Shown: piece by piece, positions 1 through 6,880 of the stretch
How the letters are laid out: every line of letters starts with the position of its first letter
Position numbering within the stretch: the stretch's first letter is position 1
Origin: Bacteroidota bacterium
Lineage (GTDB): Bacteria > Bacteroidota > Ignavibacteria > Ignavibacteriales > Ignavibacteriaceae
Direction: 5' to 3'
Assembly (NCBI GenBank): GCA_021824145.1
Contig: JAKALM010000010.1
Coordinates: forward strand, 52,940 to 104,012
DNA: 51,073 nt
Notes under the pieces: generated by a model
Seen by the model: the letters and a program-made list of their open reading frames with translations, nothing else
Told to the model about the DNA's origin: nothing
Databases searched by the model: none
Translations under genes and position numbers: made by a program

Positions 1-294
1 CAAAGGTACAATAACGAAAGACCGGGAAGGTTCTTCGAAAGTCATGGAATTGATATCGAAACAGCCGGAAACTTCCACGAAACACTTGGAATGATCATCG
101 AAACAGTTGGAAGCTTCCACGAAAGACTGGGAAAGCTCTTCGAAACGCCGGGAAAGGTCTTCGAAACGGCTGGAAGCTTCTACGAAACGAAAAGAATTAT
201 CTTCGAAATACCGGGCAGCATTAACGAAATGCCTGGCAATATCTTCGAAAGACAGAATCAGATCATCGAATGTTAGGGTACAATTACCGCGCAT
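1..294 (-). CDS. Heptad-repeat protein, partial (runs off left edge)
   Basis: A leftward reading frame opens with ATG at 294-292 and stays open for 98 codons to the window edge. After a short start (MRGNCTLT) it is about 13 tandem 7-residue units of the form F-[E/V/D]-[E/D]-x-[S/A]-x-x, encoded by a 21-bp repeat whose conserved core (TTCGAA/TTCGTG on this strand) recurs every 21 bases from about position 16 to 272. A purine-rich AGGAG lies about 11 nt upstream of the ATG (complement of 305-309), which the opposite strand lacks. Because 21 is a multiple of three, the + strand frames are also open and repetitive, but they have no start signal. The regular spacing of Phe predicts an amphipathic helix or coiled coil. 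The 3' end is outside the window. I do not recognise a named family. The gene is divergent from the one at 360. A non-coding minisatellite is the alternative. Confidence 0.55.
   Translation of the reverse strand, partial: MRGNCTLTFDDLILSFEDIARHFVNAARYFEDNSFRFVEASSRFEDLSRRFEELSQSFVEASNCFDDHSKCFVEVSGCFDINSMTFEEPSRSFVIVPL
16..275. repeat. 21-bp tandem repeat (minisatellite)
   Basis: On the + strand GAA recurs at 16, 37, 58, 79 and on at exact 21-base steps to about 268, usually preceded by TTC, ATC or CAC and followed by a partly conserved Gly codon. Units have diverged in sequence but have no indels that break the step. This is what selection for a coding heptad would give. Confidence 0.85.
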
Positions 295-359
295 TTGAAA
301 CGATTCTCCTATAAATAATTAAATTATTAAATAACATTAACAATACCATTGGAGGAAAA

Positions 360-1088
360 ATGGTAAACAAAACATCAAAAGCACAGGTGCGCTTATATCA
401 TATAAGCGATGCAAAAATGCTCGAATCAATGAGATCTATTAAAAAAGCGTTCAGCGATAACAAACCTAAATTTGTTGAGTACGACGCAAACTTTGACGAT
501 TCTTTTGAAGATGATTTTGCGGCTAAGCTTCAAAAAGCAGAATCTGTGAAATCAGACGACACGGTTAAAGCTTCACAGAAAGGTGTTACGGCAGGTGTTC
601 AAAGCAATATGATTAAATGCTATGATCATGTAATGTACACTCAAAGATTTGTTAAGAAGGCTTTCCCGGATAACCAGGCAGTTTCCGATGAATTCGGGTA
701 CAACAAAATTGCTTCCCTAAGAGAGAAGCAGGCTGAGATGATACTTTTTATGAAGGATTTTTCGGCTACAAGCATCAAATACCAGGCAGAGCTGACTGCA
801 AAAAAGTACCCTGCTGCAAAGATTGAATTATCGAACACGTTGTATAACGATCTTCTTAACTCTAATTCTATACAAGAAGATACAATAGACGGACGTTCTA
901 TTGCAACAGAAGAGAGAATACAGATTTATAACGATCTCTTTACCATCGGAAGTGATGTTATGAATGCAGGCAAGAAAATATTTAAAGATGATCCGGCAAT
1001 GAAAAAGCTCTTTACGCTTGGAGGTAAAAGCGGCAACGGCAGTACTGATACTCCAGCGGATAACCCGCCAACGCCACCTGCACAGTAA
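360..1088 (+). CDS. Hypothetical protein, 242 aa, Pro-rich tail
   Basis: The ORF starts with ATG preceded at a good distance by GGAGG (352-356). The protein is charged and mostly helical by composition, with no signal peptide or membrane segment, and ends in a low-complexity Gly/Ser/Thr/Pro tail (GNGSTDTPADNPPTPPAQ). The middle (residues about 85-215) is Lys/Glu-rich and contains several Met-Tyr-Asn-containing helices. I recognise no enzyme motif and do not assign a function. It is divergent from the heptad-repeat gene at 294-1, so the two may share the 65-bp promoter region. A hairpin repeat follows 6 bp after its stop codon. Confidence 0.8.
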   Translation: MVNKTSKAQVRLYHISDAKMLESMRSIKKAFSDNKPKFVEYDANFDDSFEDDFAAKLQKAESVKSDDTVKASQKGVTAGVQSNMIKCYDHVMYTQRFVKKAFPDNQAVSDEFGYNKIASLREKQAEMILFMKDFSATSIKYQAELTAKKYPAAKIELSNTLYNDLLNSNSIQEDTIDGRSIATEERIQIYNDLFTIGSDVMNAGKKIFKDDPAMKKLFTLGGKSGNGSTDTPADNPPTPPAQ

Positions 1089-1093
1089 TATTG

Positions 1094-1150
1094 ACCTCAC
1101 CCCCAGCCCCTCTCCTTAGCAAGGAGAGGGTGGCTTTAGCCGGGTGAGGT
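1094..1150. repeat. Nested inverted repeat downstream of 242-aa gene
   Basis: Outer arms ACCTCACCC (1094-1102) and GGGTGAGGT (1142-1150) enclose a perfect 10-bp stem, CCCTCTCCTT (1108-1117) and AAGGAGAGGG (1121-1130), with loop AGC. It may end transcription of the upstream gene, but there is no clean T-run. Sequences of this CCTCACCCCC...CCCTCTCC type are common interspersed palindromes in many bacterial genomes, so I call it a repeat. Confidence 0.75.
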
Positions 1151-1419
1151 TATTTAATTATTAGAAATATTTTTATTTACATACATAATTATTTTAATTA
1201 AGTTTTAACCACAAAAGTTTGATTATATGAATTGGACTAAGATCCAGGGTTGATTAGGGCGAGCTTCGAAAAGAATTAAAAATTAAGAATTTGAAATTTG
1301 GAAGTTGAAGACTAAGTTCCATTAGTAAATTTAACTTAAGTAGTAAGTAATAGTTATAACACAAAGAAATTTAGAATATTTTTGCTGATTGCGTGTTTTC
1401 AATTTGATATATTTATGAT
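1151..1419. other. AT-rich spacer before the restriction-modification operon
   Basis: No gene or convincing structured element is visible. It is A+T-rich and contains low-complexity AATTAAAAATTAAG-like runs near 1275-1310. The promoter of the restriction-modification operon should be in the last 100 bases, but I cannot assign boxes with confidence. Confidence 0.4.
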
Positions 1420-2664
1420 ATGAATGATAAAAATATTTTCACACATAATTTTGCTAATAAATTATTTGATGATAAGGTTGAATTATTACCTTCAGTCACT
1501 GAATTATTCGAATTGGAACTTGCATTTCTAGAATATAATTCCTTACAATCGGATGAATTGATTAGAAAGGTTGCATATTTTAAGTCGATTAACTCAAAAA
1601 CGACATTACATTACCAAGCGAATAATTTTAAACCGTCTTTTGAAATATTATCTAGATCAAATAAAACAAAAAGTTATTTTGAACAAGGCGCATTTTCTAC
1701 TGGTTATGCAACCCACTCTTTATTCCCATATCGAGGTAAATTCCATCCACAATTAATAAAAAGTTTATTGAATATTATAGGAATAAAAAAGGGTGAACTA
1801 GTATTAGACCCAATGTGCGGAAGTGGAACAACCAATATTGAAGCAGCACTTCTTGGCATAAACTCCGTCGCTGTTGATATTAGTCCATTTTGCAGGTTGA
1901 TGGCTAAAACTAAATATGAATCTCTTAAAGCCAAAAAAGAAGAATTACAACACTTATTAAAGAAGAAAGATAAAATATTCGTCTTTTTTTCTGATAAGAA
2001 AAAGTATGATTCTAAAAAAAATATCCAGTTATTTGAAAGTGAGGCAAATTATTACCTTACGTTATTAGCATTCCTTGATTCAATGGGCTATTTCAATAGA
2101 ACAAAAAGTTCGTCTAATAAAGAATTATTTAATCGAGTTCTTGAACGTTATATTTACACTGTTCTGAATTATTTAGAAAATCCGTTTTACTATAAAGATA
2201 ACTTAGGTAATTTGGTTGTTTCTAAAGAATCGACAGCAATGGATATAAAATATTATGAGAATACATTTGACGGAATTATAACATCTCCACCTTATTCGTT
2301 CGCTATTGACTACGCTAGCAACGATGAAGATCAACTTAAATATTTAGGCTTAGACGTGGAAAAGTTAAAAGAAAAAATGATCGGATTGAGAGGAAAGAAT
2401 AAAACAGAAAGACTTGAAAATTATTTCGAAGATATGAAGACTGTATGTGTGGAAATCTCTAGAGTGTTAAAACTTAATAAATATGCTGTAATTATTATTG
2501 GCTCGAATACAAATCAAACTGGCGGCATTAGACTAGAAGATAAAATAATAAACTTTTGCGAAGGTTCTAATCTAAAACTTGTTAAAAGTATTGTTAAACC
2601 TATCAAAGGTTTACGAAATACTATGAAGGAAGAATATGTTCTCTTTTTTAAAAAAATGGGTTAA
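1420..2664 (+). CDS. Type II DNA methyltransferase (TSPPY type)
   Basis: AdoMet-dependent DNA methyltransferase acting on an exocyclic amino group (N6-adenine or N4-cytosine). Motif I is LDPMCGSGTT at residues 129-138, preceded by FPYRGKFHPQLI (102-113), a pre-motif seen in this family. The catalytic motif IV is TSPPY at 288-292. Motif I precedes motif IV, unlike the partner at 3655, so the two enzymes come from different circular-permutation classes. TSPPY is frequent in N4-cytosine enzymes but does not prove base choice. The region between the motifs (160-280) is Lys-rich and could hold the target-recognition part. The restriction endonuclease gene starts 10 bp after the stop. The ATG at 1420 lacks a clear Shine-Dalgarno sequence. 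Confidence 0.88.
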   Translation: MNDKNIFTHNFANKLFDDKVELLPSVTELFELELAFLEYNSLQSDELIRKVAYFKSINSKTTLHYQANNFKPSFEILSRSNKTKSYFEQGAFSTGYATHSLFPYRGKFHPQLIKSLLNIIGIKKGELVLDPMCGSGTTNIEAALLGINSVAVDISPFCRLMAKTKYESLKAKKEELQHLLKKKDKIFVFFSDKKKYDSKKNIQLFESEANYYLTLLAFLDSMGYFNRTKSSSNKELFNRVLERYIYTVLNYLENPFYYKDNLGNLVVSKESTAMDIKYYENTFDGIITSPPYSFAIDYASNDEDQLKYLGLDVEKLKEKMIGLRGKNKTERLENYFEDMKTVCVEISRVLKLNKYAVIIIGSNTNQTGGIRLEDKIINFCEGSNLKLVKSIVKPIKGLRNTMKEEYVLFFKKMG

Positions 2665-2674
2665 GAGGTAATTG

Positions 2675-3652
2675 ATGAAATCAACTGATGAAAAATTTAA
2701 AAAAGTAATCGACAAAAACACATTTTATTTTTACAATAAAGAATTTGAAGAAACTTATGAAGGTTATGTTAATTCGATTAAAGAACTACTTCTAAATTTA
2801 AAGAACGAAATTGAGATTAACGGCCTTAAAAAAGAATTCCTTGAAAAATTATTATTGGAAAAAGAAAATGGATTGCGCGCTTTACTAGCTCTTACTGGTT
2901 TTTCAAATGAAAACTTGAAAAGAATTACAACTTTAATTAGAGTTGTAGACGATGTCGAATTAAATCGAATCCTTTTAAAGGGAAAATGGTTCAAAATTGA
3001 AAAAATATCTGAGGATGGGATTGTTGAATGGTCAGATTCAAAAATTATGTCTATGATAAAAACGGATAAGTATTTTAGACAAGGAATCGTAAATCTTTTT
3101 TTTGAGGGTGCGACAATACCATTCTTAGCTAAAACATTACCTTTGTTTGAGCTAAAGAAGTTGAGCATATCAAAATTACAATATCAAATTCCCGATCTAA
3201 TCGATACATTAATCAGATATAAAGAAAAAGGTTCATACTCTGGCAAAAAGGAGAAAAATCCTGAAACTGTTATTGAAAATATATTAGAGGAATTCAAAGT
3301 AACTTTTGAAAGAGGCGATCTTTCTGAATTAATTACAAATGCACCTGATTCTAAAAGAACTATGGATTTTATAATACCCAATAAGAAAAAACCTCTGATT
3401 ATAATTGAAAGTTCTTATCTAGTTACTACATCATCCGGTCAAGGTGATAAATCAAAAACTGAAATTTCAATTGATGTGCTGATCAAGCAACATTATCCCA
3501 AAGCTAAATTTATTGGTTTTGTTGATGGTATCGGATGGTATGTTAGAAAGGGAGATTTAAAAAGGATGGTTTCCGCATATGAGGATGTTTTTACTTTTCA
3601 CGAAGATGAATTAAGAAGGTTTAAGGAATTGTTAAAGGATACAATAAAATAG
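2675..3652 (+). CDS. Type II restriction endonuclease, DpnII-like
   Basis: Predicted type II endonuclease of 325 residues. The C-terminal part has the PD-(D/E)XK-like signature of the DpnII/MboI group: D231 in RTMDFIIPN, then strand LIIIESSY (E245), a GQGDKSKTE segment (255-263), and AKFIGFVDGIGWYV (277-290). From memory this parallels FDFVI...LIEVNFYSGSG...WITDGQGWY of DpnII. The lysine of ExK is replaced by Ser, as it is by Asn in DpnII. The N-terminal 200 residues are helical and not recognised. An in-frame TTG sits just upstream, but ATG at 2675 has AGAGG six bases before it, so I chose that. It lies between two methyltransferases, 10 bp after one and 2 bp before the other, which fits a restriction-modification operon. 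Specificity cannot be read from sequence. Confidence 0.8.
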   Translation: MKSTDEKFKKVIDKNTFYFYNKEFEETYEGYVNSIKELLLNLKNEIEINGLKKEFLEKLLLEKENGLRALLALTGFSNENLKRITTLIRVVDDVELNRILLKGKWFKIEKISEDGIVEWSDSKIMSMIKTDKYFRQGIVNLFFEGATIPFLAKTLPLFELKKLSISKLQYQIPDLIDTLIRYKEKGSYSGKKEKNPETVIENILEEFKVTFERGDLSELITNAPDSKRTMDFIIPNKKKPLIIIESSYLVTTSSGQGDKSKTEISIDVLIKQHYPKAKFIGFVDGIGWYVRKGDLKRMVSAYEDVFTFHEDELRRFKELLKDTIK

Positions 3653-3654
3653 TT

Positions 3655-4647
3655 ATGAAGAAATATATTAATAAAATACTTAATGGAGACGCCATAGAAT
3701 TATTTAAGAAAATTCCAGATAATTCAATCGATGTTACATTTGCTGACCCTCCATTTAATTTAAAGAAAAAATACAATGGTTATAAAGACTCTTTGGAATT
3801 TGAAGAATACTTGAAGTGGTGTGAGATATGGTTACAAGAAATGGTTAGAGTTACAAAACCTACTGGCTCTATTTTTATACACAACATACCTAAGTGGTTA
3901 ACCTATTATTCATCTATCTTAAACAAATATGCTACTTTTCGACATTGGATTTCTTGGGATGCTCCAAGTTCACCAATGGGAAAATCTTTACAACCTTCGC
4001 ACTATGGAATTTTGTATTACGTAAAGGATATTAAGCAAACTAAATTTTATGAATTAAGATACCCACATAAACGTTGCAGGAAATGTGGTTATTTGTTAAA
4101 AGATTATGGTGGGAAAAAGGAAGGGCTACATCCTTTTGGCCCTCTTTTATCAGATGTATGGACAGACATTCATCGCATAAAGCATAATAAATATAGGGAC
4201 GAACATCCCTGTCAATTACCTATTCATCTTTTGGAAAGAATAATATTAATGAATACAGATGAATCTGATATTGTTTTTGATCCATTTATGGGTACTGGTA
4301 CTACAGCGATTGCAGCTAAACGACTAGGTAGAAATTATATCGGATTCGAATTGGATAATAAATATGTCTCTATTGCTAATGATAAACTCAAATATGAACA
4401 GTCTAATTCAAAACTCGGTGATTATTGGGTCAGTTTCTTCTTAAAAGAAATTATTACCCTTAGAGATGTTGATTGGAAGGGTTTATCAGAATATTATTTA
4501 CTACCTCAAAATAACCGCGCAATCGACCACACAAAAATTGAATTTATAGATAAGAAAAAAATTATAAAGCATTTTGATTTAATTATTAATGGAAAAGGAA
4601 AATTAAAACAAGATTCAATGCAACTGGAGTTTTGCAATTGTCTATAA
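3655..4647 (+). CDS. Type II DNA methyltransferase (DPPF, beta class)
   Basis: Second AdoMet-dependent DNA methyltransferase of the operon. Catalytic motif IV is ADPPFN (30-35), near the N-terminus, and motif I is FDPFMGTGTTAIAAKRLG (208-225), so the order IV-TRD-I gives the beta class. HPCQLPIHLLERIIL (184-198) is the usual region before motif I. Between them a CRKCGYLLKDYGGKKEG segment (141-157) holds a CxxC pair but no second pair, so metal binding is uncertain. About 75 residues beyond motif I form a C-terminal extension rich in Lys and Ile. It starts 2 bp after the endonuclease stop codon, suggesting translational coupling. It may protect the other strand of an asymmetric site, or act on hemimethylated or single-stranded DNA as M.DpnA does; this is inference. 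Confidence 0.88.
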   Translation: MKKYINKILNGDAIELFKKIPDNSIDVTFADPPFNLKKKYNGYKDSLEFEEYLKWCEIWLQEMVRVTKPTGSIFIHNIPKWLTYYSSILNKYATFRHWISWDAPSSPMGKSLQPSHYGILYYVKDIKQTKFYELRYPHKRCRKCGYLLKDYGGKKEGLHPFGPLLSDVWTDIHRIKHNKYRDEHPCQLPIHLLERIILMNTDESDIVFDPFMGTGTTAIAAKRLGRNYIGFELDNKYVSIANDKLKYEQSNSKLGDYWVSFFLKEIITLRDVDWKGLSEYYLLPQNNRAIDHTKIEFIDKKKIIKHFDLIINGKGKLKQDSMQLEFCNCL

Positions 4648-5079
4648 ATAAGAGATGCGTTATAACCTCTTTAATAAGTAAAAAGTCAATAGTATAATAT
4701 ATTCCCATAACAAATATAATTTATAAAAAATAATTCTAAGAGATATTGATATTCAAAACTAACAATTACTCATGCTGTAGTATCTAAAAAGTAAATTGAC
4801 CGCCAGAGCCGGGCATCCTGTTTTCAAATTGGCAGTATTTGTATTTTAGAGTTTATTGGTTAAAGTAAGCGTTGTTGTTTGGCATTGTACTATTAAATAA
4901 AATTGTTAATTTTTTAACTGTAACTTTTTAATTCGTCACTGCTCTTCATTTCTTTATTTTACTACTCTTGGCAGACAGACGTAAAGCCGCTAATTATAAA
5001 GAAAGAATCTACAATCAAGTTAGCAGTAATAAAAACAGACAACACAACATACACATAAAAAACAATCACACTTAAATAT
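4648..5079. other. Accessory-gene spacer upstream of arr
   Basis: No ORF of note. The segment at about 4926-4982 (TTTTAATTCGTCACTGCTCT onward) recurs at 6646-6697 beside a broken arr copy, and its first part recurs more loosely at 5545-5575 just after arr. The stretch at 4800-4822 is unusually GC-rich (GCCAGAGCCGGGCATCC) for this genome. Spacers of this look, between single unrelated genes, resemble exchange arrays seen in Bacteroidetes-type genomes; I found no integrase or clear recombination site. Confidence 0.4.
4926..4982. repeat. Direct repeat, copy 1 (upstream of arr)
   Basis: Aligns without gaps with 6646-6702 at a constant offset of 1720 bases, for example AATTCGTCAC at 4931 and 6651, and ACTACTCTT at 4961 and 6681. 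It lies about 100 bp upstream of arr. Confidence 0.7.
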
Positions 5080-5532
5080 ATGACTATAGAAAAAAATACA
5101 AGCGAGAACAAATCAAATGAAATTAGTCCAAGACCTTTTTCTCAGACATTCTTTCACGGCACAAAGGCTGACTTAAAGCTTGGCGACTTTATCCAAACCG
5201 GCATTAACTCAAACTATGGACAAAAGGAAAAAGCAAAATATATTTATCTCACTTCTACCCTGGATGCAGCTATTTGGGGCGCCGAACTTGCTTTAGGTGA
5301 AGGGCGTGAAAGAATATATTTAGTAGAGCCAACAGGCCCAATTGAGGATGATCCGGATTTAACCGACAAAAAATTTACAGGTAATCCTACAATGTCTTAC
5401 CGTTCAGAACATCCGTTTAAGGTTGTTGGCGAGGTTACAATTTGGAGCGGGCACTCCGCAGAACAAATCAAAGTAATGAAAGGCGGAATAACAAAACTTG
5501 AAGAACAAGGCATTAAGGCAATTGAAGATTGA
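5080..5532 (+). CDS. arr: Rifamycin ADP-ribosyltransferase (Arr)
   Basis: Arr-family enzyme that transfers ADP-ribose from NAD+ to the ansa-chain hydroxyl of rifamycins, inactivating them; cytoplasmic. At 150 residues it matches the family, with about 18 extra N-terminal residues. Diagnostic stretches are RPFSQTFFHGTKADLKLGD (18-36), YIYLTSTLDAAIWGAELA (65-82), GRERIYLVEPTGPIEDDP (87-104), GNPTMSYRSEHPFKV (110-124) and a C-terminal IKVMKGGITKLEEQGI. The pattern HGT...YLT...E carries the NAD-binding residues of the fold. No clear Shine-Dalgarno sequence precedes the ATG. It stands alone in an accessory region, next to a partial second copy at 6697-6766, which suggests past duplication. Arr genes often move as single cassettes in other bacteria. 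Confidence 0.93.
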   Translation: MTIEKNTSENKSNEISPRPFSQTFFHGTKADLKLGDFIQTGINSNYGQKEKAKYIYLTSTLDAAIWGAELALGEGRERIYLVEPTGPIEDDPDLTDKKFTGNPTMSYRSEHPFKVVGEVTIWSGHSAEQIKVMKGGITKLEEQGIKAIED

Positions 5533-6019
5533 TATGTTTATGACTTTTTAATTCGCCGTTGCTACTCCCTTCTTCACTGTATTAAGTAGAACTGAAGCCA
5601 AAATACAAAGTCTATTTATTGTGATCACTTTTAAAGATTTCCGCCATAGCCGGACAGATAAAACGGTAGTGGCTTTAGAATTTCTCTTATTAACCCACAG
5701 ATTAAGAGGCTGTGCGAAAATCATATTTTTGTTTATTGATATTCATAAAATTGAATATGCAATTACTATTTTACATTGAACCTGCTTAGCGGCAAGGCTG
5801 GCGGTGTTCTGGTTTTTGCGGGGCATCTTTTCTTCAAACATTTCGTTCCTCTAAATTGTACAGTTTTAGGTAGTAGTTTGTCTTGCGGCATTGAGACTCT
5901 AATATCGTCACATTTACACTGCAATAATTAGCTCTTTGTCGGTGATATTTGTATACTAACAAAGCCGCTTTTGAAGAAGCTTATTAAACAACAAATTATC
6001 ATTGGAGGTAAATAATATT
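5533..6019. other. Spacer between arr and VOC gene
   Basis: No gene seen. It holds repeat debris: a loose third copy of the AATTCGYC motif at about 5549, a GC-rich CCGCCATAGCCGGACAG at 5641-5657, and a half-copy of a larger repeat element at 5700-5820 (listed separately). The ribosome binding site of the next gene (GGAGG, 6004-6008) is at its end. Confidence 0.45.
5700..5820. repeat. Half copy of composite repeat element (see 46953)
   Basis: GATTAAGAGGCTGTG (5700-5714) is identical to the complement of 47321-47335, the inner terminal repeat of the element at 46953-47402. About 65 bp further on, CCTGCTTAGCGGCAAGGCTG (5781-5800) matches CCTGCCTAGCGGCAAGGCTG at 47119-47138 in the same order and at similar spacing. 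The other half of the element is not evident here. Confidence 0.65.
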
Positions 6020-6451
6020 ATGGCAGTTATCAATCCACACATCAACTTTAACGGGAATGCGGAAGAAGCATTCAATTTTTACAAATCAGTATTTGGCGGA
6101 GAGTTCACAAAAATTATACGCTTCAAAGATATAGCAAGCCCTCAACTTCCGGTAGCAGAAAATGAAGCAAATAAAATAATGCACATTGCTTTACCAATTG
6201 GCAAAAACGTTTTAATAGCCAATGATGTTCCTGAAAGCATGGGTAGGGTAAATGAGAATGAAAACAGATCTAAGATATCAGTTAGTGCAGAAAGTCGTGA
6301 AGAAGCAGACAAAATATTTTACGGACTTTCAGCCGGCGGAAGTGTTGAAATACCTATTGGCGATAGCCCCTGGGGTTCATATTTTGCAATGTTTAGAGAT
6401 AAATACGGTATCGAATGGATTGTGGATTTTGTTTCAAGAAATAAAGGGTAA
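6020..6451 (+). CDS. PhnB-like VOC family protein
   Basis: Small vicinal-oxygen-chelate (glyoxalase/bleomycin-resistance fold) protein of the PhnB-like/3-demethylubiquinone methyltransferase-like type. Seen: INPHINFNGNAEEAFNFYKS (4-23) with the family's fold-starting pattern, FGGEF (25-29), MHIALPIGKNVLIANDVP, and the C-terminal DSPWGSYFAMFRDKYGIEWI (115-134). Members of this subgroup often lack the full metal-ligand set; reaction and substrate are not predictable. The start is ATG 6020, with GGAGG ten bases upstream, rather than the in-frame TTG at 6002 that overlaps this ribosome binding site. The gene stands alone between arr and its broken copy. Confidence 0.88.
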   Translation: MAVINPHINFNGNAEEAFNFYKSVFGGEFTKIIRFKDIASPQLPVAENEANKIMHIALPIGKNVLIANDVPESMGRVNENENRSKISVSAESREEADKIFYGLSAGGSVEIPIGDSPWGSYFAMFRDKYGIEWIVDFVSRNKG

Positions 6452-6610
6452 AAGTAACTGACAAAACCAACAAGCACTTAAAGTAGGTTTCCCGGCATAA
6501 ATGCTTATCCTTCTGAACGAGTCCGTACCATGATAAATAAAACACATTTAACACTATTACGGATTGCTTTTAGTCTAAGTCATAAAATTAGTGACGACCA
6601 TTGTAAAATT

Positions 6611-6651
6611 AACTGCTTACGCTAAGAAGCTTAGGCAGACAGTTTTTTTTA
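6611..6651 (+). terminator. Possible intrinsic terminator after VOC gene
   Basis: AACTGC(6611)...CTAAG-AAG-CTTAG-GCAG...CAGTT forms a bulged stem, followed by a run of eight T at 6643-6650. It is about 160 bp beyond the VOC stop codon. Confidence 0.4.
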
Positions 6652-6702
6652 ATTCGTCACAGCTCTTCCTTTCTTTATTGCACTACTCTTAGCAGACAAA
6701 AT
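6646..6702. repeat. Direct repeat, copy 2 (joined to arr fragment)
   Basis: Same sequence as 4926-4982 with scattered substitutions and no gaps. In this copy it runs straight into the 3' end of an arr-like sequence, whereas at 4982 about 480 bases separate it from the matching arr segment. Confidence 0.7.
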
Positions 6703-6766
6703 CAAAGCGATGAAAGGCGGCTTAACAAAACTTGAAGAACAATATATTAAGGCAATTGAAGATTGA
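6697..6766 (+). pseudogene. arr 3'-end fragment (pseudogene)
   Basis: The segment encodes KIKAMKGGLTKLEEQYIKAIED and a stop, aligning with the last 22 codons of arr (5466-5532) at a constant offset of 1234 bases and even continuing into the shared GATATGTTTA after the stop. The 5' 85% of arr is missing and replaced by the sequence that normally lies upstream of arr. It is best explained by duplication of the arr unit followed by an internal deletion. It has no start codon of its own. Confidence 0.8.
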
Positions 6767-6838
6767 TATGTTTAAGATTGATAAATCAATATTAACAAGC
6801 AGAAAATTAAATTTTCTGTTGTATTAACAATTAAAAGA

Positions 6839-6863
6839 CGAGCGCAGCTTAAATAACTGCGGA
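6839..6863 (-). terminator. Possible terminator of the two-component operon
   Basis: Read on the minus strand, CGCAG-TTATTTAAG-CTGCG is followed by CTCGTCTTTTAATTG shortly after the stop codon of the sigma-54 regulator. The stem is short, so this is tentative. Confidence 0.35.
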
Positions 6864-6880
6864 CTATTGGCAAAGGAATA

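Noticed and set aside
91-298. Two + strand ORFs in the 21-bp repeat
   Set aside because: The repeat length is a multiple of three, so every frame stays open; these have no ribosome binding site, while the minus-strand frame does.
4870-4900. Sigma-54-like TTGGCA sites near 4845 and 4878
   Set aside because: They lack the matching TTGC box at the right distance; chance matches in AT-rich DNA.
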